From Proteles cristata cristata (lineage: Eukaryota; Chordata; Mammalia; Carnivora; Hyaenidae): 64,000 bases of DNA. Below, one piece after another: positions 1 to 10,759 of the stretch (positions within the stretch are counted from its first letter, which is position 1; every line of letters begins with the position of its first letter). A program made the position numbers and the translations under genes. A model generated the notes under the pieces. The model saw nothing but the letters and a program-made list of their open reading frames with translations, made no database searches and was not told the DNA's origin. Location of the stretch: positions 186,001 to 250,000 of the forward strand of contig JAESUZ010004914.1 of assembly GCA_017311185.1 (NCBI GenBank), in the 5' to 3' direction.

Positions 1-184
1 CAGGAGAGAGAGACAGCATGAGCAGGGGAGGGTCAGAGAGAGAGGGAGTCACAGACTGAAACAGGCTCCAGGCTCCGAGCTGGCAGTCAGCACAGAGCCC
101 GACGCGGGCCCGAACCCACGAACCGCGAGATCATGACCTAAGCGAAAGTCGGACGCTTAACCGACTAAGCCACCCAGGCGCCCC
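1..184 (-). mobile_element. Felid tRNA-Lys SINE, young subfamily, cut by window start
   Basis: The minus-strand copy ends in CCACCCAGGCGCCCC at 184. The A-rich tail lies outside the window. It carries the young-subfamily marks listed under findings (CTAAGC, GCGAAAGTCGG, CTGGCAGTCAGC on this strand). Confidence 0.93.
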
Positions 185-249
185 ACAAATGTTAAAAATT
201 TTTAAGAAGAAAAAAGAGTAACACAAAATTGGTAACATAAAATGAAAAT

Positions 250-334
250 GGGGGTACCTGGCTGGCTCAGGCCCCCAGGTTGGGCCTAGAGGCTTACTTG
301 GAAAACAAACAAACAAAAAAACAAACAAAAAACC
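250..334 (+). mobile_element. Internally deleted old CAN-SINE
   Basis: A SINE head (GTACCTGGCTGGCTCAG) runs straight into the 3' part of the short carnivore-wide type (CCCCAGGTTGGGCCTAGAGG) and then an AAAC-rich tail. The middle third is missing. Confidence 0.65.
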
Positions 335-1055
335 AAACACGAATGCATGAATATCAAAATTTAAAAAAAAAGAAACAAATAAAATGAAAAGGTTCTCCTC
401 CAAAAGGCTGCCTCTAGGCATGGGAGAAGATGGCTGGCAGCCCCTCCAATCCACAGCTTGATTTCCCTCCTATTCACTGCTTCCTCCCCTTCCCCCCGCC
501 CCCATTCCCACTGAAACAATCTGCTGACCACGTGCGGCTCACAAGATTTCACAACTTCCCGCTCAACAAAACTTCTTTGCCAAAACCCATACCCATCCTT
601 CGGGACTTCCTGCAAAGGGCCTCCCCGAGATCCCCACCTTTTGTGAGCTCTTCTTTGCACCTGGTCCATATTGAGTTTGCAATCAATTCCAAGTTTAATG
701 TCCTCATACTGAAATAATTCTATGCGGAAGAATACGTTGTCTGGGATTGACTCCCAAGTCATCCCCGGCTGGGGGCTGGTCCTGACGGACTATTGTAGGT
801 GCGAGTGGGTACATGCAGTTCCATCAGAGGGTTCTCTACTTTTGCTTAGGCTTGTTAGTTTCCACAGTGAAAATCTGAAAATAACTAGCAACACAATGCC
901 AGCTGATGACAGCACCAAGGCTGGACTCCGGATTTTAAGACCAGGGCCCTCCCTGCCTGCTACTGTTTCTCATGGATTATTTCATAGCAGCTCTGTTTTT
1001 TTCACTGTATCCAAAATTGTATTCATTATTCATTTGACAGAAAAGCCTGGTTGCT
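335..1055. other. Intronic DNA without recognised element
   Basis: I see no exon, RNA gene or confident repeat here. Short overlapping open frames exist on both strands but none resembles a known protein or has splice-site support. Confidence 0.5.
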
Positions 1056-1059
1056 CTCC

Positions 1060-1480
1060 TCAGAGAGCAGGCAGTGTAACCAGGGACACAGGTAAACAGA
1101 TAAATCACAGTGGAATGGTGAGGACAAGAGCCAATGGAGGAATCTGAGCGGAGGCAAACAGTTTTGGGTGGGGAAACAGAGCAATTAAACCGCTTGAGGA
1201 GCCCAGAAACTCAGCCCAGCCAGAAGGTGGTGTCCCAGGTGGAAGTCAAGAGCTAAGCAGGGATATTTTAGGTTAAGGAGTTTGGGGACAGAAGCACAAC
1301 TCAGGCAAGGGCACAAGGTGCGGTCTTGTGGAGGCCTGGTGAGGAGGAAACAGGGTCAGGTGGTCAGATGCCCTGGGGAGGTGAGTGGGGGCCAGCTTGT
1401 GATAGGGCTTGAAATCAACCCAAGGGGGTTGGATTCCACCTCCCAGGCAATCAGGAGCCGACGTGCAAGTGACATAATCA
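1060..1480 (+). repeat. Probable ancient interspersed repeat, class uncertain
   Basis: The phrase around 1390-1440 (GGGGCCAGCTTGTGATAGGG, then an AAGG..GTTGGATT stretch) resembles a widespread old mammalian repeat whose consensus reads GGGCCAGATCATGTAGGGCC. I cannot assign it safely to L3/CR1 or an LTR. A RepeatMasker run would settle it. Confidence 0.35.
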
Positions 1481-1484
1481 CCAT

Positions 1485-2065
1485 CAGGTTTATTAGGAAG
1501 GTAACTGGCAGCTGCGAGCATGACAGCCGGGAGTGGGCTTTCATAGGAGTCCGGAGCCAGGATCGGTACGAAGGTGGGAGGTACAAAGTCAAGAGGGTTC
1601 CAGAAAGCCCAGAAATGCAGATACCTATTCCTTTAATGCAGTATTTCCTTACTACTCAAAATTAATGCAAGAAAACCCACAACTTAAAAAAAAATCCAAA
1701 TGGTAAATAAAGGCAGGCTGTTGCTGTTTTACAACCTGCCTTATTATACAACTGGCGTGCAAACCTCCCCTCCCCATCCCCCACCCCTTCTCCACCGGGT
1801 GAGTCTAAGAGCTGACAGTGACATGGGAACAGATTGAACAACACGACGCTTTATATATATTGGTGTGTGTGGGCTTTTTTTTTTTTAATATTGTAGAGCT
1901 TTTATTAACTTTTCCCACTTGGTTGGCAATATGGGAGGATATTTTGATAAGTGCACAGATTTTGATAAGTGCACAGAGGGACCCGCAATTTTCTTCACCT
2001 CGGGCTCCAGGACGGCTCAGCCCGGCTCTCACTAGACCTTAGCAGTAAATGAGGAGGGATTGCCC
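1485..2065. other. Intronic DNA without recognised element
   Basis: Mixed-composition DNA with a T-tract near 1877-1888 and a tandem pair TTTTGATAAGTGCACAGA at about 1942 and 1961. No gene is supported. Confidence 0.5.
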
Positions 2066-2069
2066 TTAA

Positions 2070-2187
2070 AAAGCACCTGGCTGGCTCAATCCAAAGAGGA
2101 GCCCCCTCCGGACTCCAGATCTTGGGGGTGGAGAGATTACTTAAATAAATAAAGCATAAAAAAAAAAGTTAAAAAAAAAAAACAAAA
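2070..2187 (+). mobile_element. Old short CAN-SINE, decayed
   Basis: The head CACCTGGCTGGCTCAAT, a TCTTGGGGGTGGAGAGATTAC core and a TAAATAAATAAAG/poly-A tail match the roughly 110-bp carnivore-wide type rather than the longer felid type. Confidence 0.75.
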
Positions 2188-2189
2188 CC

Positions 2190-3250
2190 CGCAAGAACAA
2201 ATGCCCACAGGTTGAACATGGAGAGGCCAGATCCGAGCAACATTTCCAGGGCAGAAATGAGAGAAGAGGGAAATGCGGGATGGGGAGTGAGAGCCTAGTG
2301 CTTAGCTCGAGCAGAATTCATTCTAACCAACTACATCCTAAACGTTTCAGGGGCGAAAATCCCATTCGCCTCGTCTTTTGTATCATTTTGCACCCAACTC
2401 CGTTAAGTTCCTATTTGCTCATTAAACGGAAAAGAAGAGCTTACGTTCAAAGCACACACGACTGAAAACCGAAATGTGTGTTTCCTTCATATGGCCTCCC
2501 TCAATAAAGCACGGGGCACACTCATGAATATTCAAAACACACAAACCATTAATGAGGACTGCTAAGATCCCCCCCCCAAAGCTAGCCAGTTATTGGAGTG
2601 ACACCCTCCTGTCCTTTCCATATCATTTTGCATCCACAGATCCAGAGCACCAAGGAGAAGAATAATGAGAGGGCGGCTCAGCTGATAGTCTCTGCAGCTA
2701 CAATCAGATTAGAAGAAAGGCTGACAAAAAATTGTTTCCGCCCACCTTGTACGATGGGGAGAGAATAACTGAGCTGCTTTACAGTTTTCTGTATCAAGTA
2801 TTTACTGGATTCCCACTGCACTCTCTTTCCCTAATTTCCACTCTTGCCCATGTTAGCTTCAGCCTTGCGTGGTAAGAGCATTTGCTCCATCTCTACGGAG
2901 CAAATCAAAGGCCAGCTCAGGACTATGGACAGTTCAAGTGACAATTAAGGGCGAGGCATCATCCAGATGAATCATCAGGTGTGGAAATATGCTCAAGAGA
3001 GACATACAATGACCAGGGAGACCTTCATAAATAAAAGCCGCCGTGAAACCTGATTTCTGGATGGCTTCAGAAGGCTGAGCCGCTCTGAGAACTGAAATGA
3101 CAGCTTACGGCCCATGGCTAAAGCCCAGGCAAGAAGCCATGACTAAACAGGAAATGGGTTGAACGGATGTATGAGTGTTCAAAGCGGCGCAGGCACGGGG
3201 CTATACTCTGATACATCTTACAAAGTGAAAACAAAGCTGCCTTAACCCTC
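2190..3250. other. SINE-free intronic island
   Basis: About 1.06 kb without recognisable repeats. It contains clustered homeodomain-like ATTAAT/TAAT cores (about 2547-2555), an ATTTGCAT-like word and E-box CAGGTG near 2978. Such islands are typical places for conserved intronic enhancers, but conservation cannot be judged from one genome. Confidence 0.4.
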
Positions 3251-3254
3251 ACGG

Positions 3255-3500
3255 CTCCCATCGTTTATTAGGAGACTACTATGCACCCAGTGCATATGCA
3301 CCCATAAGATCATGACCTGAGCTGAAGTCTGACACTTAAACAACTGAGCCACCCAGGCGCCCCACACGGACATAATTTTGAAACCACCCAAAAGTCCTGC
3401 AACAGATAGCATTATCTTCATTTTACAAAAAGAAGCTCAGAGAGGTTAAGTCATTTGCCTGAGGTCACAGAGCTGGTCCTAAAGGAGCCAAACCTAGAGG
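3255..3500 (+). repeat. MIR fragment interrupted by a SINE
   Basis: Positions 3412-3475 match the MIR core (TTCATTTTACAAAAAGAAGC, then AGAGAGGTTAAGTCATTTGCC and AGGTCACAGAGCTGG). The left part, at 3265-3295, is separated from it by the SINE piece at 3304-3363. Confidence 0.7.
3304..3363 (-). mobile_element. 5' head fragment of a felid SINE
   Basis: Only the tRNA-like head half is present, in reverse orientation (AAGATCATGACCTGAGC through CCACCCAGGCGCCCC). The CT-rich body and tail are missing. Confidence 0.85.
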
Positions 3501-3509
3501 AGCAAAGCC

Positions 3510-4510
3510 AGGCTTAGAGGAAGGAGAACTTTTCCTTTCAAGCTCTTGATGATTCTACTTTCAGTTAGAGGGAAGCAAATGAGGTTGAGTTTGCCAGTGC
3601 TCGGTGAGATTCCTGTCTTCAACATTTTAATATTTTCATCATCATGGAGTATTTGCATGAAATATGATTTTTTTAACTATCTCATATAGGCATGTCTCAC
3701 TGGCATCGCCCTCTGTTTGGCTCTCCTCCAAGCTGCCGATGACCTGTGACCTGTGATAACTCGAATGAAGCCTGTGTTCTCACTGCTGACTTTTCGCTTT
3801 CCTCCTGTCTACACTGCCTACTGGGAAAGAGGTGTTTGTTTTCAGTTTTTTATTTGCTTGTTTGTTTCTTTCGTTTGTTGTCATTATCGTTGTTCGTCTT
3901 GTTTTTTTCCTTTCTCCTTCTTTATTCATCACTGGTCAGGAGACTTATAGGCAAGAAGTGTGGCAAAAGGTGGCAAACTGGAAAAACGGACTGCAAAAAA
4001 TTCCACACAGTCCATGAATATAGGCAAGCACATTTAAAAAGGAAGTGACTTAGAGTCATGTCTTGCCCCCCTCCCAAGGCTGGAGAATATATTTATTTTT
4101 ATAAGAAATGATCTTCCATAATGATCAGATCTTCACGCATCTGCTTCACAAGATTATCTCTGAGCCCCATTACCAGACGCAAAATTAAATAAATACTATG
4201 AGCTGACGCTGTGGGTTGTCACTGGTAGCTGCAGGGAGAAAAGTCATCCTTTTTATTTCTAAACTTTTGTTGCTACAAATGTGGTACTGTTATGACATAC
4301 TGCAGGATGAGGAGGGGAACGGCCACGCCAACAGCAAACACAGCTGCTTTGATTTGTATTCTGCGGGTTTTTTTTTTATTAACTAAATACCATGTTTGAT
4401 TACAAAAAAAAAAAATCAACATTAGGACGCTCATCAATTACACAAGGAGAGAAACTGACATAGAAATTGACTGAGCCCAGGTACACAGACATGACCACTT
4501 TGCCATTTCA
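3510..4510. other. Intronic DNA without recognised element
   Basis: A pyrimidine-rich patch lies at 3835-3930 (TTTGCTTGTTTGTTTC type) and poly-A/T tracts at about 4370 and 4403. Small open frames at 3746-4048 encode low-complexity Phe/Leu/Ser strings and are not credible genes. Confidence 0.5.
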
Positions 4511-4514
4511 GAGC

Positions 4515-4600
4515 CAATGTCAATAAAAGTAGCATTCATTCAGCACCTACTGTGTGTCCAAACACAGCCAGGAATTGGAAACCCCGAGACACAGGGCCAG
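4515..4600 (+). repeat. Possible MIR fragment
   Basis: The motif CATTCATTCAGCACCTACTG followed by TGTGTCCAAACACAG resembles the 5' half of a MIR-type element. It is short and diverged. Confidence 0.4.
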
Positions 4601-4682
4601 GTTTCCAGGGCATCACCATTTGGACCCACGCTTTACATAGGAGAGTGCAGTTTATTAGTTTAATTTAAAAAAAAAAAGAAAT

Positions 4683-4935
4683 GGGGCGCCTGGGTGGCTT
4701 AGTCGGTTAAGCGTCCAACTTTCGCTTGGGTCATGATCTCGCGGTTCGTGGGTTCGAGCCCCGCGTCGGGCTCTGTGCTGACAGCCAGAGCTCAGGGCCT
4801 GGGGCCTGTTTCAGAGTCTGTGACTCCCTCTCTCTCTGACCCTCCCCTGCTCACGCTGTCTCTCTCTCTCTGCTAGAAATAAATAAAACATTTAAAAAAT
4901 AAAAAACAAAAAAATAAAAATAAAAAAACAAACAA
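4683..4935 (+). mobile_element. Felid SINE, young subfamily
   Basis: Full length from GGGGCGCCTGGGTGGCTTAG to the GAAATAAATAAAACATTT tail, continuing into A/AAAT-rich sequence. It has the TTTCGCTT and TCTGTGACTCCC marks of the young group, with an intermediate GCTGACAGCCAG. Confidence 0.95.
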
Positions 4936-4939
4936 AAAA

Positions 4940-5474
4940 ACCTTGATCTCAGTCCATATACACTTTCTATAAGACGGGCCAAGAGAAATTTACAGGAGCA
5001 GAGGGGGTGGATCTCTGGCAGGATTACAACAAAATTAAATGTTTGTGGCCTGGGGTTTCCTGTCCCTTTTCAGCACTTTCAACTCAAAAAAAAAAAAAAC
5101 CAACAAACCCAAACAAAACCAGGAGCAATAAGCAAGCAACGGGAGGACTGCTTTCTGTTGCTGAGGCAGAGGATTATGCTTCTGGATTATTCCTCCACTT
5201 CTCCTAACTTGACCCATCTAACCAACACTTAAAAGGGAAGAAGGAAAAATTACCTCTGGGCTCAGAAAATCGATGTTAGAAGTCCAGATTCTAAGTCCCA
5301 CACATTCTATGCATTAGAAAGTCATTTAGGAAGCCTTCGCTCTGTCCTCTTCACCTGAATTCTAACAAAGATCTTAATTAATCCTGTTTTTCAACTCACA
5401 GTAGTTTAGAGGACACACAAGAGAAGGGGTGGTGGCTGTATTCACTAGCTGAGCCTTCCCCAATGGAGGGCCAA
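4940..5474. other. Intronic DNA without recognised element
   Basis: Nothing identifiable apart from an A13 tract at about 5087-5099. Confidence 0.5.
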
Positions 5475-5476
5475 TT

Positions 5477-5673
5477 TTTTTTTTAATGTTTAGCCTTGAA
5501 GGAGAGTGTGTGAGCAGGGGAGGGACAGAAGAGAGGGAGACACAGAATCCGAAGCAGGCTCCAGGCTCTGAGCTTCAGCACAGAGCCCGACCTGGGGTTC
5601 AAACTCAACAGCTGTAAGATCATGACCTTAGCCGAAGTCAGACACTTAACTGACTGAGCTACCCAGGCACCCC
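5477..5673 (-). mobile_element. Felid SINE, minus orientation
   Basis: A T-rich tail at 5477 leads to ACCCAGGCACCCC at the right end. Flanking near-identical GGAGGGCCAATT (5465-5476) and GGATGGCCAATT (about 5675-5686) form the target-site duplication. Confidence 0.93.
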
Positions 5674-5738
5674 TGGATGGCCAATTATACATATCAAATT
5701 TAATGACCTAGAGGGCAGGCACTGCACAGTCTCAGGCC

Positions 5739-5868
5739 TATTCACTCACTCACTCACTCATTCACTCATTCATTCATTCATTCACTCACTCACTCATTCA
5801 CTCATTGATTCACTCACTCATTGACTCACTCATTCATTCACTGATTCATCCACTGATTCATTCAACTG
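5739..5868. repeat. (TCAC/TCAT)n tetranucleotide microsatellite
   Basis: About 130 bp of interleaved CACT and CATT units, with occasional GATT variants towards the right end. It should be length-polymorphic. Confidence 0.95.
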
Positions 5869-6035
5869 CATTCATCATAAGCCGCCTCTGGGCTCCTCCA
5901 GCTCCTTCAAGTTCCTGCTAATATCACCCTCTCTGACTTCAGGGATGTCTTCAGAACTGCCGGCACTCCTGATAAGACTGTGCGCCCCATCCCTACCCCA
6001 GTGCAAATCTCCTGAGACCAAAGACCCTTAGGAGG

Positions 6036-6465
6036 TATATCAGTTTCCTGTGGCTTCTGTAACAGAGTCCTACAGACTACATGCTTAAAGCAACAGAAAT
6101 GGATCCCCCGCCCCAGTCCTGGAGGCTAGAATCCACAATCAAGGTGTCAGCAAGGTCCCCCTTCCCCTCAAGGCCCTAGGGAAGAATACTTTCTCTCCTT
6201 GTCCATCTTCTGGTGGCCCCTGACAGTCCTTGGCTTGTGGCTGCATCACTCCAGACGTCTGACCGTGTCTTTGTGTGTCATCTTCTGTGCCTCTGTGTGT
6301 CCCCTCCTCTTCTAAGAGGGACACCTGTCATTGGCTTTCAACCCAGGATGATTTCATCTCGAGGTCCTTAACTAATTTTATCTACAAAGACCCTACGTCC
6401 AAATACGGTCTCGTTCTGAGGTTCCAGGTGGATGTGAATTTTGAGGGGACACTATTCAACCTCCC
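6036..6465 (-). mobile_element. MLT1-like ERVL-MaLR solo LTR remnant
   Basis: The left end (ATCAGTTTCCTGTGGCTTCT, then AAAGCAACAGAAATGGAT) and later landmarks (ATCAAGGTGTCAGCAAGG, CTTGGCTTGTGGCTGCATCA, ACAAAGACCCTACGTCCAAA) follow the antisense of MLT1-type mammalian LTRs. It is old and diverged with no internal retroviral sequence beside it. Confidence 0.7.
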
Positions 6466-6469
6466 TGAT

Positions 6470-6835
6470 TCCCCATCTTCCCCAAAAAAGCTGTCAGAAC
6501 AAATCCCGTTTACCTCAGCCTACATGAAAGTCCAAGAATCCCAGTGTCTGACTTTTATCCACTACCCCAGCTTTCCACACAGCAAACAGAAAAACTATAA
6601 ATAATTATACACAGCTAAACATACAGTTATATAATATTTTATATATCTTATGTAATAAAGATAAATCAAGTCTTGCCACTCCTCAGCTTCTAACTCCCAG
6701 GGACGCCCACTGCAAGGGGACATTTCCCGGCCACCCTCCAGAGCCCTGCCCCAGGCGTCTCCCCATCCTTTCGTCGTTCTCCGTGCACTGCTTCACTACT
6801 TCCTGCCCTCCTCCGGGGCGCACCCAGCTTTACCT
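6470..6835. other. Intronic DNA without recognised element
   Basis: The stretch includes an AT-rich part (6598-6665) of TATATAAT type. No gene or confident repeat is seen. Confidence 0.45.
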
Positions 6836-6839
6836 TTTC

Positions 6840-7165
6840 TCGCCTCCTTGCCCAAACACACCAAGGTCATTCCAGCACTTGTCGATTCCTCTGTCTGGAC
6901 AACTGTCCTCCAGACTGTCACATGAATCGGACCACTGTCCACATGTCAAATCCTCAGAAAAGCTTCCATTTATCCTATTTAAAACAACGCATGCCCCTCC
7001 CACACACAGCCACACACCTTAGGTCACTCTTGATCACGTTACCCTAATTTAATTTTTTCTTTACAGCAGGTAATACTACCCCAAAACATTTATTTCCATG
7101 TCTGCTAATTTGCAGTTTGTGTCCGGCTACAGAATGTCAGCCCCGTGAGGGCTTCACAGTTTAGT
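6840..7165 (+). repeat. L2 LINE 3' region, diverged
   Basis: Pyrimidine-rich text followed by TTTCCATGTCTGCTAATTTG and AGAATGTCAGCCCCGTGAGG parallels the L2 3' segment (TTTGTTTACTGGTTTATTG, then TAGAATGTAAGCTCCATGAG). Confidence 0.6.
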
Positions 7166-7199
7166 GACAGGATACAGATACATGCCAAGGGGTAACCCT

Positions 7200-7370
7200 C
7201 ATGGGGCCAGAACTGTTCTATGGAATTTATCTTCATAACAATCCTACCAGATAAGTACTGTTATTGTTCCTATTTTACAGATGGAATAAGGGAGGTGGGG
7301 TAACTTGCCCAAGGGGAGCCAGGGTTCAAACCAGTGGGTGAGGCTCTAGATCCCATGCTCTTGGCTTCCT
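7200..7370 (+). repeat. MIR
   Basis: Clear core: TTCATAACAATCCTACCAGA, TATTTTACAGATGGAATAAG, AACTTGCCCAAGGGGAGCC, then CAGGGTTCAAACCAGTGGG. Confidence 0.85.
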
Positions 7371-7374
7371 CACC

Positions 7375-8020
7375 AGGGCCTGCCTCCCAGACGAAGATTA
7401 CATACAGCACGTTGCCAAGGGATAAAGGTTATGTAATAGGCCTGTGGGGGCTGGATGAGGAAACTGAGCCTGAGTGGGGGTGGGGGCTTCCTTTTGCAAC
7501 TGAGTTCTCAGGCAGAGGAGGCAATCAACAAGTGCAAATGGACAGATGGCACAAGAGGGTGGCAGAAAGCAGACTGCATCAAATGGAATGCAAAGGTGTC
7601 CCTGGTCATCTGCTGTGAGCACGGGGAGGGGACACAGGGCTCTGGCTCCAAGTCCAAGGTCTCAGCATTAAGCACCATTGCTGCAAGACTCCTGCCCCAA
7701 CTGCATCCTGTTTTTGAGCACTAAGCTCTTGCCCCCTTACCAAGGCTCTCTCTGAAACCAGACGTGGCTTCTGCTTCTGGGAGCTGGCCTCACTCTGCTC
7801 CATGCCGCGGAGCGCGGGGTCCTGTTCTGAGCCCCGGGGACAACGCCATCTCCCAGCTGACACCCTTAGCTCTCTCTCCTTTCCAGAGCTGGCTTCTCTC
7901 AGTCTGGCTCCACTAAGCCCATCTCTGAGAAGACAAGAAAACCGCCAAAAACAGGAGACCTAGTTCGTGCAGGAGCCAAGGGCTCTTTGCAATTTGCCAA
8001 ACATTTTCAAGTCCTGTTCT
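7375..8020. other. Intronic DNA without recognised element
   Basis: GC-moderate sequence with several short open frames on both strands. None resembles a known protein. Confidence 0.45.
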
Positions 8021-8029
8021 GCAACTCAT

Positions 8030-8305
8030 TTGGGTCTCTGTTCAAACGTCACCTCATCAAAGGCCTTCCTGCATCTCTCTCCCCATGCCCACTTCCTGTC
8101 CCTTTTCTGTTGTTGCTCTCTCCCTGACGTTATATTTGTATGTATAGCTATTGCCTGGGTCTCTCCCACCACCACCAGCTCCCCCCCACTGCTTAATCTC
8201 CTCCCCACCACCAACAGAGGACAGGGAGTTTGTTTTAGTCATTGCTATGTATCTGTAGTGCCCAGAGCAGGGCCTGGCACATAATAATCACTCAATAAAC
8301 AGTGG
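8030..8305 (+). repeat. L2 LINE 3' end
   Basis: It starts with TGTTCAAACGTCACCTCATC and CAAAGGCCTTCCTGCATCTC, and ends with GCCCAGAGCAGGGCCTGGCA followed by CATAATAATCACTCAATAAA. These are the signature of the L2 tail. Confidence 0.85.
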
Positions 8306-8424
8306 GAAGCTGTAGGACAACAGCAGTCCCCACGTACCTGAGGTCTGAAATGGCGAGATAGAGCACACTGTAGCAAAGTGCTGACGTTTACAAAGATCTC
8401 TCAAGAAATCAAGGCAGGGAAGTA

Positions 8425-8665
8425 CAGGAAAACCTTGGTTTGCGAGCATAATTGGTTCTGGAAAGATGCTTGTAATCCAAAGCACTTGTATATCAAGGTG
8501 AGTTTCAAGAACCATTGGCTCAATTGTGATTATGTGACGTTCGGCGTCACGTATGACTCGTATTGCAAGACATCGCTCGTTTATCAAGTTAAAACGTATT
8601 AGAAATGTTTGCTCATCTTGCGGAGCACTCAGAGAACAAGTTACCCGCAATCCAAGGTTTTGCTG
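8425..8665. mobile_element. Tigger/pogo-like MITE, 241 bp
   Basis: Terminal inverted repeats CAGGAAAACCTTGG and CCAAGGTTTTGCTG (reverse complement CAGCAAAACCTTGG) are bounded by TA dinucleotides at 8423-8424 and 8666-8667, the target-site duplication of pogo/Tc1 elements. There is no transposase frame, so it is non-autonomous. A GTGACG...CGTCAC hairpin lies near 8535. Confidence 0.85.
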
Positions 8666-8779
8666 TATTTCTTTTTTCTTAGAATTAAGTGAGATAATGT
8701 TCCTAAAGGTGATAACAAAGTTTCTAGAACACAGCAAGCCCACCAAAACGTTAGCTATTATTATAGGAAATATTCTAGG

Positions 8780-9002
8780 CGGGGTGCCTGGGTGGCTTAG
8801 TCGGTTAATCGTCCGACTTTCACTTAGGTCATGAACTCGCGGTTCGTGGGTTCGAGCCCCGCGTCGGGCTCTGTGCTGACTGCCAGCTCAGAGCCTGGAG
8901 CCTGTTTCGGAGTCTGTGACTCCCTCTCTCTCTTACCCTCCCCTGCTCACGCTGTCTCTCTCTCTCTCGTAGAAATAAATAAAAATAAAAAAAAAAAAAA
9001 AA
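8780..9002 (+). mobile_element. Felid SINE, young subfamily
   Basis: Full length with a GAAATAAATAAAAATA/poly-A tail. The target-site duplication is AGGAAATATTCTAGG (8765-8779) and AGGAAACATTCTAGG (9003-9017), with one mismatch. Confidence 0.96.
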
Positions 9003-9199
9003 AGGAAACATTCTAGGAACATTTACAGGGTCTGGATAAATATAAACTTTCCTTCCCAGGAACATCCAGCTCATTTCCTGAGAGTTTCAGACGGTTGGAG
9101 CTGTCCTGGAAGGCAAATCCAATGGGGATTAAATAGGAGGTAGTGCAGGTATGGTCAGGGCTGGACAAAACTGAAAATATCTGATAAAGAAATTTGCCA

Positions 9200-9406
9200 G
9201 GGCACCTGGGTGGCTCAGTCGGTTAAGTGTCAGACTTCAGCTAAGGTCATGATCTTGTGGTCTGTGAGTTCAAGCCACGTCAGGCTCTGTGCTGCTGGCT
9301 TAGAGCCTGGATCCTGCTTCAGATTCTGTGTTTCCTTCTCCCTCTGCCCCTCCCCTTCTCGCACTCTGTCTCTCTCTCAAAAATAAATATTAAAAAAAAT
9401 TTTTTT
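9200..9406 (+). mobile_element. Felid SINE
   Basis: Standard felid type with a head GGGCACCTGGGTGGCTCAG. The target-site duplication AAAGAAATTTGCCA (9186-9199) and AAAGATATTTGCCA (9407-9420) marks the ends. Confidence 0.95.
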
Positions 9407-9424
9407 AAAGATATTTGCCAAAGA

Positions 9425-10145
9425 GAGGGGAATTTAAATAAATAAAGATGTTGCTGAAATAAACATAGAGTCCATTGTCAAGAAAGGCATGACTTTTAGA
9501 ATAAACGATCTTCATCGAGCTCTTGGAGATAAAGCATGTGTGGAGATGTAAGAACTGTGCACGTCTCCATGTTTGTGCTTTGAAGAGGAACCATAGTAGG
9601 GGACAAACCTCTATCAGGCAGTCAAGGCCACAGAAACCAGTCTGTTTTACAAATTACCATGTAATTAAACAGTGGGCGCATGAGATCTATTTTAAGCACA
9701 TCCTTTCCTTAGTCTTAGTTTTCCGCTCAACTTCCAAGCCCTCACCAGCCAAAACCGCAGCTTCAAAACTTCAGTTTAAAAACTGCAACCTCACTGTACT
9801 ATCAAGAAATATTTTCTAATCATGCCTTAAAACCAAACTGCCCAGCGAGTTGTGTTCCTCTCATGAGTGATGTTGTAGGAAGAGGCTGACAGGAGGTGAA
9901 AACAGGGGTAAATCTTGAGGGTCAAGACAAGACAGGAAACAAACAAGTGCTTTTCACGCTAAGGGTCCTTAATGGGAGAGCACATCATCACGCAGAAACA
10001 CATAATAGAATAGACTGCTTTCCATGTTCCCAAAGTTCATGATCACAAAAGCAGCAGAGGGAGGGGAATGATCCTCAGAGGATAACATTTATAAAGTCCT
10101 CTGATCTGAAACAGTCTTCAACTCTTCATAAATCTTATGTCTATA
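9425..10145. other. Intronic DNA without recognised element
   Basis: Unremarkable intronic sequence. The open frame at 9523-9819 (98 codons) has no recognised similarity and no splice context. Confidence 0.45.
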
Positions 10146-10149
10146 TCTC

Positions 10150-10260
10150 TGAAAGGTACCCCTTTTGCAGATGAACAGAAGGAGGTTCTGAAAAGTTGAA
10201 TGATGTGGCCCAACTGGCTGGGATTCTGAACTGGTTCCTGAAATTGTACTGTCCCCAAAG
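10150..10260 (+). repeat. Possible MIR fragment
   Basis: CCCCTTTTGCAGATGAACAG followed by GTTGAATGATGTGGCCCAAC resembles the MIR core with many substitutions. Confidence 0.4.
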
Positions 10261-10539
10261 CAATGCTCTTTTAGCAATACTGCTAACTTCTTGATGATTC
10301 CTGAATACTACTGCTTTACAAAATGTGCATCAGTTCACTGCCCAGAGGGAAAAAAGAGTGCAGTCTGTTTTCAGAAAGCTAAATGCATTGACTATTTATA
10401 TCCAGAAACTGTACCCTTTTCAATGTTTCACGTTTAAATATTCTTTCATAAAAGGATATTTTTACATGAAAATTCCCCCTAAATCATAGACACGAAAAAT
10501 TACTGACAGAATAACAATTTAAGTTTTAAAATATCCTTA

Positions 10540-10743
10540 AATTTTTTTTTAAGTTTACTTATTTTTTTTTTTTGAAGGAGAGAGCAAGCAAAAAGGGGCA
10601 GAGAGAGAGAAAGGGAGAGAGAATCTCAAGCAGGCTCTACATCGCCAACACAAAGCACAATGAGGGGCTCAAACTCACGAACTGTGAGATCGTGACCTGT
10701 GCTGAAATCAAGAGTCAGACCAACTGAGCCACCCAGGCTTCCC
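10540..10743 (-). mobile_element. Felid SINE, diverged
   Basis: T-tract and GAGAGAGAAAGGGAGAGAGAA body in reverse orientation, ending CCACCCAGGCTTCCC. The short direct repeat AATATCCTTA flanks it (10530-10539 and 10747-10756). Confidence 0.92.
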
Positions 10744-10759
10744 TAGAATATCCTTATTC

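Noticed and set aside
722..1147. A 141-codon plus-strand open frame
   Set aside because: No recognised domain, no splice signals with a reading frame, and it runs into a likely ancient repeat.
4683..4760. SINE heads as tRNA genes
   Set aside because: A- and B-box-like words are present because the SINE derives from tRNA-Lys, but no complete cloverleaf is kept and the body and A tail continue. No genuine tRNA gene was found.
5739..5868. A CRISPR-like array
   Set aside because: It is a simple tetranucleotide microsatellite with no unique spacers, in a mammalian genome.
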